A stretch of 64,000 bases of DNA from Candidatus Poseidoniaceae archaeon (GTDB lineage: Archaea; Thermoplasmatota; Poseidoniia; Poseidoniales; Poseidoniaceae): assembly GCA_949372875.1 (NCBI GenBank), contig CASIAW010000001.1:62001-126000 (forward strand), given 5' to 3'. Positions 34,227-41,912 of this stretch are shown one piece after another; the first letter of the stretch is position 1, and every line of letters starts with the position of its first letter. Below the pieces are notes generated by a model that saw only the letters and a list, made by a program, of their open reading frames with translations, did not search any database and had not been told where the DNA came from. A program made the translations under genes and the position numbers.

Positions 34227-35756
34227 TCAATAGGTCTTGGCGAGAATTACCCGACGCTTTGTCATTTTACCACTCATGTGGCATGGTATTTCTTCTTCAA
34301 AATCTTCAGTTGAATCCCCGAGGAATGTCATTCCAGTCGCACGTTCAATTGCTTCTGCATGAGCATCGGTTCCATCGAATGGAATTTGGTAGATTTTCCC
34401 ATCTTCAATTTCTCCATGCATAACCCACGTTCCGTCATTCTCTTCAAAGGCAGGTAGAGGTTGAATGACGTCTTGCATGTGCGCTGACGAACGCTTGCGT
34501 AATTCCGTAGCAATTTCATCCAATATAGCTAGACAAGCATTCGGTAAATCATCCATAGGGATTGGTTCTTTCCCTCCAGTCCTGCGTGCTGCAAATGCAG
34601 TTCCTTGGGCAATGTCTCTTGGACCGACATCCAATCTAAGGGGCACACCTTTGATTTCCCAATCGTAATATTTCTGACCAGCATGGATATCTCGTGAATC
34701 AACTTTCACTCGAAGCCCGTGCTTCTTGAGCGTAGCCGCCATCTCTTGAGCCACTGCAACGGTGTCCACATCGGAGTTCTTACGAATCATTGGGCAAATG
34801 ACAACCTGGAAAGGTGCAACTGCAGGCGGCATAATCAGGCCGTTTTCATCACCGTGCATACCAACAACGGCTCCAAGTAATCGTTCTGACATTCCATAGG
34901 TCGTCTGATGACAATATTCTTGTTTTGCATCGAGATTCTCATAGGAAAGATCGAATGCTTTGGCCCACTGGTCTCGATAATGGTGGCAAGATGCAACTTG
35001 CAAGGTTCGTCCGTTTGGCATCACAGCATCGATTCCGATGGTGTACCATGCACCAGGGAATGTATCCCAAACCGGTCGCTTCGCCTTGATGATTGGAAGG
35101 CACAAGTCATGCATGATATTGTCTACAATCTCTAAGTCTTGAGCGATTTGTCGTGAAGCATCTTCTTCATCAGCATGTGCAGTGTGGGCCTCAAAGAAAT
35201 GTATTTCTCTAACACGAATGAATGAGCGTGTTTGCTTTGTCTCATACCGGAACGTATTGACTGTTTGATAGACCTTGAGTGGTAAGTCTTTGTGTGAGCG
35301 TATCCATAAAGGGAACATGGTATACATTGCTGTCTCAGAGGTAGGGCGTAGGAACATAGGGATGTCGAGTTCATTCTCGCCAGCATGCTTGACCCAATAC
35401 ACTTCTTTCTTGAAGCCACCTTCTTCCTCTTCGTCTCGTAGATCATCCGGGTCTACGCCTTCTTCACGGGCTCGCTTTAATCGAGCAACCAGAGCATTTT
35501 CTTTTTCAAGCAAGTTTTCAGGAATCAAGAGTGGAAAATTCACTTCTTCGTGTTCTGTCCGTTCCATCTCTGCATGGGTGAGTGCATCGATGAGTTTCAT
35601 GGTCTTCCAACCATAGGGTCGCCATACATCCATTCCCTTTATTGGATAGCGTTTGTCGACCAATTCAGCCGCTTCAACCATGAATGGATACCACTCATTG
35701 AAATTCTCAGCCTTCGATGGAATACCGCGCTTGGCCTTACCAGGTCCTTGGCTCAT
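34227..35756 (-). CDS. proS: Prolyl-tRNA synthetase (archaeal/eukaryal type)
   Basis: Class II aminoacyl-tRNA synthetase charging tRNA-Pro. Motif 2 is VYQTVNTFRYETKQTRSFIR followed by VREIHFFEAHTAH. Motif 3 is GVPLRLDVGPRDIAQG within the anticodon-domain junction, and the C-terminal domain ends with the conserved tyrosine (VILAKTY), as in archaeal enzymes lacking the bacterial editing insert. Length is 509 residues. A Glu-rich insert (PDDLRDEEEEGGFKKEV) interrupts the early catalytic domain. Confidence 0.95.
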   Translation of the reverse strand: MSQGPGKAKRGIPSKAENFNEWYPFMVEAAELVDKRYPIKGMDVWRPYGWKTMKLIDALTHAEMERTEHEEVNFPLLIPENLLEKENALVARLKRAREEGVDPDDLRDEEEEGGFKKEVYWVKHAGENELDIPMFLRPTSETAMYTMFPLWIRSHKDLPLKVYQTVNTFRYETKQTRSFIRVREIHFFEAHTAHADEEDASRQIAQDLEIVDNIMHDLCLPIIKAKRPVWDTFPGAWYTIGIDAVMPNGRTLQVASCHHYRDQWAKAFDLSYENLDAKQEYCHQTTYGMSERLLGAVVGMHGDENGLIMPPAVAPFQVVICPMIRKNSDVDTVAVAQEMAATLKKHGLRVKVDSRDIHAGQKYYDWEIKGVPLRLDVGPRDIAQGTAFAARRTGGKEPIPMDDLPNACLAILDEIATELRKRSSAHMQDVIQPLPAFEENDGTWVMHGEIEDGKIYQIPFDGTDAHAEAIERATGMTFLGDSTEDFEEEIPCHMSGKMTKRRVILAKTY

Positions 35757-35858
35757 GAACCCTCTCGGTCATCACTCGCACATCAAGATGACGCTTGAAA
35801 CAGTAGAATCAGAACGGTTCGATATCCTTGACCGTGATCCGAAGTTTCAATCAAACAT

Positions 35859-36116
35859 TCACTCTTCTCTCGGTGACTTTTGAAGATAGAGTAATCCTAT
35901 GGCGGCTGTCAAAAACCATGCAACTTCTAAGATAAAAAAGGCCCATTCTGCGATTAAAAAGGCGCGGATGGCTAAAAATCCAGACCCAGTTGCCATCAGT
36001 AAAAGGTATAATGGCGCCTTACTTTGGATGATGTTTTGAGTTTCCAAAAAGAATGCACAGAGTATCAAAAGCATGCCAAGATAGGCGATAATTTCAGTAC
36101 TGAATCCAATCGACAT
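35859..36116 (-). CDS. CBU_0592-like small membrane protein
   Basis: An 85-residue protein with three membrane helices: IIAYLGMLLILCAFFLET, PLYLLLMATGSGFLAIRAFL and AFFILEVAWFLTAAIGLLYL. The G-x-L-x-I-AFFL, N/W pattern resembles the CBU_0592 family of unknown function. The ATG at 36116 is used; a GTG at 36131 would overlap the upstream stop by 4 bases, so the two genes are co-transcribed. Confidence 0.65.
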   Translation of the reverse strand: MSIGFSTEIIAYLGMLLILCAFFLETQNIIQSKAPLYLLLMATGSGFLAIRAFLIAEWAFFILEVAWFLTAAIGLLYLQKSPREE

Positions 36117-36127
36117 CGATAACACAA

Positions 36128-36697
36128 TCACTTTCGGCGTAAAGCTAAGAAAGCCACGCCGAGAACGATAACTGCAACAATATCAGGGATGCCGAATGCA
36201 CCTGTTTGCACCGGTTCAGACCATCCATAGCCGGTGTTCAACTTGTAAACCTCCATCAAATTAATTCGTGTATATCCATCGCTGGGGCACAAATCACCTG
36301 CTTGACAATAGCTGCCTAGAACATATGACCAAACCCCAATCAAATTGAGTACGACGAATCCGAAACCCGCTAAGACCATATATTGCAAGGCGCTTGATTT
36401 CTTTTTGGTTTCCACCGGTGGCACTGCAAGCGCTGGGAGTTCCATGTTCGCCAAAGGAAGTGCTGGAGCAATGTCGCCAATAACTTCGATGAGCATATCG
36501 GTGGGCGGGGCAACTTCTGTTACTTCTGTAGCACCTTCATGCGCCACAAAGTCTCGAGGCTTAGAAGTCAAGACAGGGTCAATTTTTATGCCATAGACAC
36601 GCTCTGCCAAACTCACAAGTAAGGGATCATCAGCAATTTCTTCAGGTGAAAAATCACCCGATAGCAATCGATTGAGCAGTTCTTTGTTCGATGACAT
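36128..36697 (-). CDS. Two-helix membrane protein, unknown
   Basis: A 189-residue protein: a soluble N-terminal region with SPEEIADDPLLVSLAERVYG and an Ala/Pro-rich linker, a first helix (YMVLAGFGFVVLNLIGVWSY), an external loop with two cysteines (SYCQAGDLCPSDGY) and a second helix (DIVAVIVLGVAFLALRRK). No family recognised. Confidence 0.6.
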   Translation of the reverse strand: MSSNKELLNRLLSGDFSPEEIADDPLLVSLAERVYGIKIDPVLTSKPRDFVAHEGATEVTEVAPPTDMLIEVIGDIAPALPLANMELPALAVPPVETKKKSSALQYMVLAGFGFVVLNLIGVWSYVLGSYCQAGDLCPSDGYTRINLMEVYKLNTGYGWSEPVQTGAFGIPDIVAVIVLGVAFLALRRK

Positions 36698-36768
36698 ACA
36701 GTCCCCTCCGTAAGTTAGCGGGTGAAGCCTTCCTTCAAGAAGCCTCCTTAACAGAAAACTACCCGAGA

Positions 36769-37431
36769 TTAAGCATTTCCAGCCTTTTCAACTTCTTCCC
36801 AATCTCTCATGAAGCCTTCAAGCCCACGGTCGGTCAAGGGATGCTTCATCAATTGGCGGAATGTCTTCGCAGGCATAGTAGCTGTATGCGCACCCAGAGT
36901 AATGCATTGCAAAACATGTGTAGGATGGCGGATGGATGCTGCGAGTACTTTGGTCGTAATGGATGGATAGTTCGCCCACGTGTCCATAATTTCGGCGATA
37001 AGATTCATTCCATCGTGACCGGTGTCATCTATTCGTCCAATGAATGGAGATACGTATGTAGCCCCTGCCTTAGCGGCCATCAGTGCTTGAGCAGCCGAAA
37101 AGATAAGCGTAACATTGGTGTCGGTTCCGTCCGCAGTCAAGACTTTAGTAGCAGCTAACCCTTCAGGTGTGCACGGTATCTTGATGATGACATTCGGTGG
37201 TAAATCCGCTTTAAGTGCTCGTCCTTGTTCAATCATTCCTGCGGTGTCCATTGCAGTAACTTCCGCAGAAATTGGTCCATCGCAAATCGATGCAATTTCC
37301 GCAACCACTTGTTTAAAATCTCGTCCACTTTTCTTAATCAAGGATGGGTTTGTTGTAACACCATCGAGGATTCCCCAAGCGGCGATTTCTCGTATTTCAT
37401 CTACATCTGCGGTATCAAGGAAGAACTCCAT
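36769..37431 (-). CDS. tal: Transaldolase (TalC/fructose-6-phosphate aldolase type)
   Basis: A short (220-residue) transaldolase. [17 protein letters not shown] is the canonical N-terminus, [12 protein letters not shown] the phosphate/active-site loop, and [13 protein letters not shown] carries the Schiff-base lysine. [13 protein letters not shown] follows. It transfers dihydroxyacetone units in the non-oxidative pentose phosphate path. The ATG at 37431 is fixed by the conserved start. Both transketolase subunits lie just upstream on the same strand. Confidence 0.93.
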   Translation of the reverse strand: MEFFLDTADVDEIREIAAWGILDGVTTNPSLIKKSGRDFKQVVAEIASICDGPISAEVTAMDTAGMIEQGRALKADLPPNVIIKIPCTPEGLAATKVLTADGTDTNVTLIFSAAQALMAAKAGATYVSPFIGRIDDTGHDGMNLIAEIMDTWANYPSITTKVLAASIRHPTHVLQCITLGAHTATMPAKTFRQLMKHPLTDRGLEGFMRDWEEVEKAGNA

Positions 37432-37483
37432 GTTACGCTGTTGTTGAAGGCACTCTTTCAAGTATTTGCTTCTAAACATTGCC

Positions 37484-37849
37484 TCACTTTTCGTAGGCGG
37501 TATATTTTGCGGAACTTCCTTTACTTATTTCCACTGGATATTTCAATCGATTCTTTTCTATTTTCGTTTGTATAATCTGGACGGGGTCAAGGCCGAGAAC
37601 CGAACATATTCGAAGACAATACGCCATGACATCAGCAAGTTCATCAGCAATTTCTGCGATGAGTTCTGGATTCTCACATACGACTTCTGCGCTGGGATTA
37701 CTCCACTGAAGAGTTTCATTCAATTCACTGGCTTCGATTGATACCGACGCCATAAGATTCTTCAAACTATGGAACTGTTCCCAATCCCGTTCCTTTGTGA
37801 ACGCATCAATTGCTCGAATGGTCTGGTCGAGTGAATCTGTAGAGGACAT
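37484..37849 (-). CDS. MazG-like nucleotide pyrophosphohydrolase
   Basis: A 121-residue all-alpha NTP pyrophosphohydrolase of the MazG/RS21-C6 (dCTP pyrophosphatase) group. The metal site is [13 protein letters not shown] and [16 protein letters not shown] (ExxE and ExxD). RLKYPVE near the end is also typical. It hydrolyses a nucleoside triphosphate, possibly non-canonical dCTP, to clean the nucleotide pool. It lies between transketolase and transaldolase. Confidence 0.85.
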   Translation of the reverse strand: MSSTDSLDQTIRAIDAFTKERDWEQFHSLKNLMASVSIEASELNETLQWSNPSAEVVCENPELIAEIADELADVMAYCLRICSVLGLDPVQIIQTKIEKNRLKYPVEISKGSSAKYTAYEK

Positions 37850-37892
37850 ATACAGCACAAAGCCGATTGGCATAAAGCGTTTCTTAGCAGAA

Positions 37893-38828
37893 TCACTTAC
37901 GTGATATTGCTTTTTTAGCGGCCAATGCGATGTATGGTGCTGAAATCTTCATGATTTCAAGCATTTCATCAGCCTGGCCGGATTCTCCAAAGCGGTCTGG
38001 GACACCGACCATCTCCAGCGGTGCGAAAGAGTTGGCAACAATGTGTTCTGCTACTGCACTTCCAAGTCCACCGATGACGTTGTGATCTTCAGCGGTCACT
38101 AATGCCCCACATTGAGCAACCAAGTCATCAATGAGTTGTCCATCGATTGGCTTGAGTGTGTGCATGTCAACAACAGTCGCATTAATCCCTTCCTCGGCAA
38201 GCGATTCAGCAGCCTTGAGTGATTCAGACACCAAGACTCCGCAGGCAATAATGGCTACATCGTTTCCTTCACTTAGAACAATACCTTTGCCAATTTTTAC
38301 TTCGTTCTCTCGACCGTCGTAAAGAACAGGAGTTTTGTTTCTTGCAGTGCGCATGTAGGATGGCTTCCCAAGAGCTGGGAGTTGCATGGTAAGTTCACGT
38401 GTACTCACATCATCACATGGATGCATTACTACGACGTTCGGTAAGGTGCGGAATACTGCTAAGTCTTCTATTGATTGAGCCGAGGAGCCGTCAGTTCCAG
38501 TGTGAGTTCCTCCGTGACTTCCACAAAGGTGGACTGCTAGATTCGGCCGAGCCACACCGTTTCTCATCTGTTCAAATGCACGTTCGGTGAAAATTGCAAA
38601 GGTACTGGCAAATGGAATATATCCTGATGCCGCTAGTCCTGCGCCAACAAGAAGCATATTTTGTTCACCAATTCCACATGAGATGGTTCGGTGCGGGTAT
38701 GCCTTTCGAAAATGGAGAGATTTTGTGGACTTCCCGAGGTCTGCTTCGAGGACAACTACTTTTTCATTGCCTGCGAGGTCGAGCAATGCTTGGCCATATC
38801 CATCACGTGTAGCAGCCATTCTTGTCAT
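37893..38828 (-). CDS. Transketolase, C-terminal subunit
   Basis: A 311-residue subunit with the pyrimidine-binding (PYR) and C-terminal domains. RTISCGIGEQNMLLVGAGLA holds the glutamate that activates thiamine diphosphate, and GSHGGTHTGTDGSSAQSIED is the substrate loop. VVDMHTLKPIDGQLIDD and TAEDHNVIGGLGSAVAEH belong to the C-domain. The gene overlaps the N-subunit stop by 4 bases. Confidence 0.92.
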   Translation of the reverse strand: MTRMAATRDGYGQALLDLAGNEKVVVLEADLGKSTKSLHFRKAYPHRTISCGIGEQNMLLVGAGLAASGYIPFASTFAIFTERAFEQMRNGVARPNLAVHLCGSHGGTHTGTDGSSAQSIEDLAVFRTLPNVVVMHPCDDVSTRELTMQLPALGKPSYMRTARNKTPVLYDGRENEVKIGKGIVLSEGNDVAIIACGVLVSESLKAAESLAEEGINATVVDMHTLKPIDGQLIDDLVAQCGALVTAEDHNVIGGLGSAVAEHIVANSFAPLEMVGVPDRFGESGQADEMLEIMKISAPYIALAAKKAISRK

Positions 38829-39658
38829 GCTTCCACCTCCCCAAGTTCAATCATGGCTTGATGGAACTGCTCGTCATTGGGGGCAGCGCCGTGGAAAGAA
38901 GGATTATTTTCCATGTAAGAAATACCACCGCCCTTGATTGTGTGAGCGATAAGTATTGAAGGGCCTTGGCAGTTTTCAGGTGATTCTAAGAAATCCAGTC
39001 CTTCCATTATTTCATTCATGTTATGGCCATCAATCTCCTTGACATTCCATCCAAAGGCTTTCCACTTTGCAGGAATATCGAACATTCTCATTTGTTCCTC
39101 ACAGAAGTCATCATTTTGGATTCTGTTTCGGTCGAGAATTACTTTGAGATTGCCCAGTTCATGGTGGGCAGCAGCCATTGCTGCTTCCCAAACACTACCT
39201 TCTTGCATCTCTCCGTCCCCAATCATAACAAAGGCCCGCCGGTCACTTTTATCGAGTCGTGCAGCAGTTGCGCACCCCATTCCAAACGAGAGCCCCATTC
39301 CGAGAGAACCGGCAGAGAAGTCAACACCTGGGCACCATTTCATATCGACGTGACCTTGGCAAACGCCTCCAAGAACGCGATAAGATTTCAGATCCTCATG
39401 CGAAATGAACCCCATTTCAGCGAGAATTGCATACATGCCAGGAGATGCATGTCCTTTCGATAGGATGAATCGGTCTCTATCTGACCATTTCGGATCGTCA
39501 GGACGAATACGCATTCGTGTAGCATACAATGCAGCAAGCAAGTCAATTTCAGACAATGAACCGCCTGGGTGTCCTGCTTGAGCGCGATGAACCATCTTGA
39601 CAATTTCAACACGACATTTTCGGGCAATTTCTTCTAATTCGGAGATTGACTTGGACAT
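38825..39658 (-). CDS. Transketolase, N-terminal subunit
   Basis: A 277-residue thiamine diphosphate-binding half. HRAQAGHPGGSLSEIDLLAA, RFILSKGHASPGMYAILAEM and FVMIGDGEMQEGSVWEAAM (the GDG...N cofactor motif) are clear. Split transketolases are common in archaea. With transaldolase it interconverts hexose and pentose phosphates. The ATG at 39658 (MSKSISELEE) is chosen. Confidence 0.93.
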   Translation of the reverse strand: MSKSISELEEIARKCRVEIVKMVHRAQAGHPGGSLSEIDLLAALYATRMRIRPDDPKWSDRDRFILSKGHASPGMYAILAEMGFISHEDLKSYRVLGGVCQGHVDMKWCPGVDFSAGSLGMGLSFGMGCATAARLDKSDRRAFVMIGDGEMQEGSVWEAAMAAAHHELGNLKVILDRNRIQNDDFCEEQMRMFDIPAKWKAFGWNVKEIDGHNMNEIMEGLDFLESPENCQGPSILIAHTIKGGGISYMENNPSFHGAAPNDEQFHQAMIELGEVEA

Positions 39659-39737
39659 AAAATCGGCTCGCAAACCTTTGGCTCGGCGGGAGACCTTTGA
39701 TGGTTTTCATCCATATTGGATGAATCCAGGACCAGTT

Positions 39738-41786
39738 TCACTTGAAATTTGTAAGTTTGAAGGCATTGATGAAATTACGTAAAATGTTCTGGAGAATTAT
39801 TATTGCCTCGGTAAACAAGTTTCCACCCTTCGGTAAAGCCCGTGTTGCAAGCCAAATGAAGACGGCTACAAACCACCCAAAGAAGAGAAGTGAAAAGAAA
39901 TCATTCAGCGTCGTTACACCAAAGAGAACGTTGAGCTCGAGTTTCGCCACAATAAGAACGGCTACGAGTACGCCCATAATTGACTCACCAGCGATGAATC
40001 CCGCACCAATAAGTACACCTCGATTTTCAACATCTTTACCTGCCTTCAGCGCATCCTCAGATGGTTCTCGATCGAGTTTACCATCAATTCGCAAGATAGC
40101 GGCATTGATTGCAAAATAAGAAATAATACCACCGAGCATAATTGGGACTGACAGTAGAAGTGGAAGATAAATACCGATTGCAATGCTCATTACAGGCATT
40201 CGTAGAACGATTAGCACAACGGCAATGATGGCACCAAGCATGACCATTTCGATATTGAGGTCCCCTCCAAATGCACCCTGTACGATTGCCCCAATCAGTT
40301 CTGCTTGAGGAGCAAATAATGCATCTTCACATAACGGGTCTGATGCTTTCGGATTCATTTCACAAGCGGTCGGCGAGATTCGGAATGCTTTGTGTAAGAG
40401 TTGGAGTGTTGGACCGATGACAATGGCTCCCGTTATGACACCGATGATTTCTGCAATTTGCTGCTTCCAAGGCGTTGCACCAACCATGTGACCGGTTTTG
40501 AGGTCTTGCATTACGTCGCCCGCTATAGCCGCAGATGACGCAACAATCGCTGCGATGAGCATCGTTGCCAGCATTAATTCTTCAGTCGCAAGTCCGAGGA
40601 AAAAGTCACCAACGACCCAAACCAACGCTACGGTAAACAGCAATGTTGCAATTGTCATCCCCGATACTGGGGAGTTCGATGAGCCAACAACACCAGCAAT
40701 ATATCCCGCAACAGCTGCGAAAAAGAAAGAGACTATGCCGAGGAACAGTGCACCAGTAAGTGCGAGTATAAGTGAGCCAGTTGCCCACCAGTAATACAGG
40801 AATGTTAGACTCACTAATATGGCACATACAATCAAAACTTTATCGAGGGGTAGGTCAATTTCAGTTCGAAGTAGTTCTTCATCAGCGTTGTTCGATTTTT
40901 TAAGCGCCTTTGAGAGACCAGTAATGATTGTTTTTCGCATTGACCAGAGCGTGTAAACGCCACCGACAACCATTGCCCCTACGCCAACAAAACGTACTTG
41001 AGATTTCCAAAGTAAATAAAATCCGTATGCAAAATCAGGTGTGTCTGGCCAACCTCTGATGAGTCCATACATCGGCACAAGCAACCCATATCCAATCACA
41101 CCCCCTAGGAAAATGAATGAAGCAATACGAATTCCAACAATGTAGCCTACAGACAAAAGAGCAACTGAAAGGTCCATGCCTGCATAGACTCGAGTTCCTA
41201 AGAACCCCCATGCAGCCTCTACTCCGTCATGTGTAACTTTGAAACCCTTCACCATAAGTCCGTAGATCGCACCAATTCCCAAAGCGTAGATAATGGCCAA
41301 TGCACCTTCTCCACCTTCTTCTCCAGCCACAAGCACTTCTCTGCATGCGACACCTTCGGGATATGGAAGCGCTTCTTCTACGATAAATAATCGTCGTAGT
41401 GCAATCGTAAACATGGTTCCTAGAAGACCACCTAACAGGGCAATAATGAGTGTGTCAAGCCACTGTATGTCATCCCAAATTCCAATGACAAGTAGAGCAG
41501 GTACGGTGAATATCACACCTGCTGCTAGAGATTCTCCTGCGCTTGCCATTGTTTGAACAGCATTGTTTTCAAGAATTGAAACATCTTCGAAAAGAGTTCT
41601 CAATATAATCATCGACATTACCGCAGCAGGAATGCTTGCCGAAACAGTAATTCCGACCTTAAGTCCCAAGTATGCATTTGCAGCAGTCATCAATATACCG
41701 AGTAAAATACCGACAACGACGACTCGTCGTGTTAGTTCTTTGGGGGACTCCGAGGCTGGGATGTAGGGTTCACCCGTAGCGCTCAT
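39738..41786 (-). CDS. OPT-family oligopeptide/metal transporter
   Basis: A 682-residue transporter with about 14-16 helices. MTAANAYLGLKVGITVSASI and LPYPEGVACREVLVAGEEGG are family signatures, and GDVMQDLKTGHMVGATPWKQ is the conserved internal motif. OPT carriers import oligopeptides or metal-siderophore complexes with protons, which suits a proteolytic heterotroph. It starts 9 bases from the open frame of the divergent ATPase gene. Confidence 0.9.
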   Translation of the reverse strand: MSATGEPYIPASESPKELTRRVVVVGILLGILMTAANAYLGLKVGITVSASIPAAVMSMIILRTLFEDVSILENNAVQTMASAGESLAAGVIFTVPALLVIGIWDDIQWLDTLIIALLGGLLGTMFTIALRRLFIVEEALPYPEGVACREVLVAGEEGGEGALAIIYALGIGAIYGLMVKGFKVTHDGVEAAWGFLGTRVYAGMDLSVALLSVGYIVGIRIASFIFLGGVIGYGLLVPMYGLIRGWPDTPDFAYGFYLLWKSQVRFVGVGAMVVGGVYTLWSMRKTIITGLSKALKKSNNADEELLRTEIDLPLDKVLIVCAILVSLTFLYYWWATGSLILALTGALFLGIVSFFFAAVAGYIAGVVGSSNSPVSGMTIATLLFTVALVWVVGDFFLGLATEELMLATMLIAAIVASSAAIAGDVMQDLKTGHMVGATPWKQQIAEIIGVITGAIVIGPTLQLLHKAFRISPTACEMNPKASDPLCEDALFAPQAELIGAIVQGAFGGDLNIEMVMLGAIIAVVLIVLRMPVMSIAIGIYLPLLLSVPIMLGGIISYFAINAAILRIDGKLDREPSEDALKAGKDVENRGVLIGAGFIAGESIMGVLVAVLIVAKLELNVLFGVTTLNDFFSLLFFGWFVAVFIWLATRALPKGGNLFTEAIIILQNILRNFINAFKLTNFK

Positions 41787-41912
41787 ACCCTGTCCATGAC
41801 AAAGCAGTTGTTGAATACATCGCTTAGAATCAAAGGGACCCCCACCACCATTATCATAAGTCCACTACATTACCGGAGATTGCTTGCGTTTGCAAGTTGG
41901 GGGGACTTTTAC

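Noticed and set aside
41796-41912. Extended N-terminus of the P-type ATPase
   Set aside because: Starts 9 bases from the divergent OPT gene and encodes residues unlike the family; TTG at 41913 after a G run gives the usual N-terminus.
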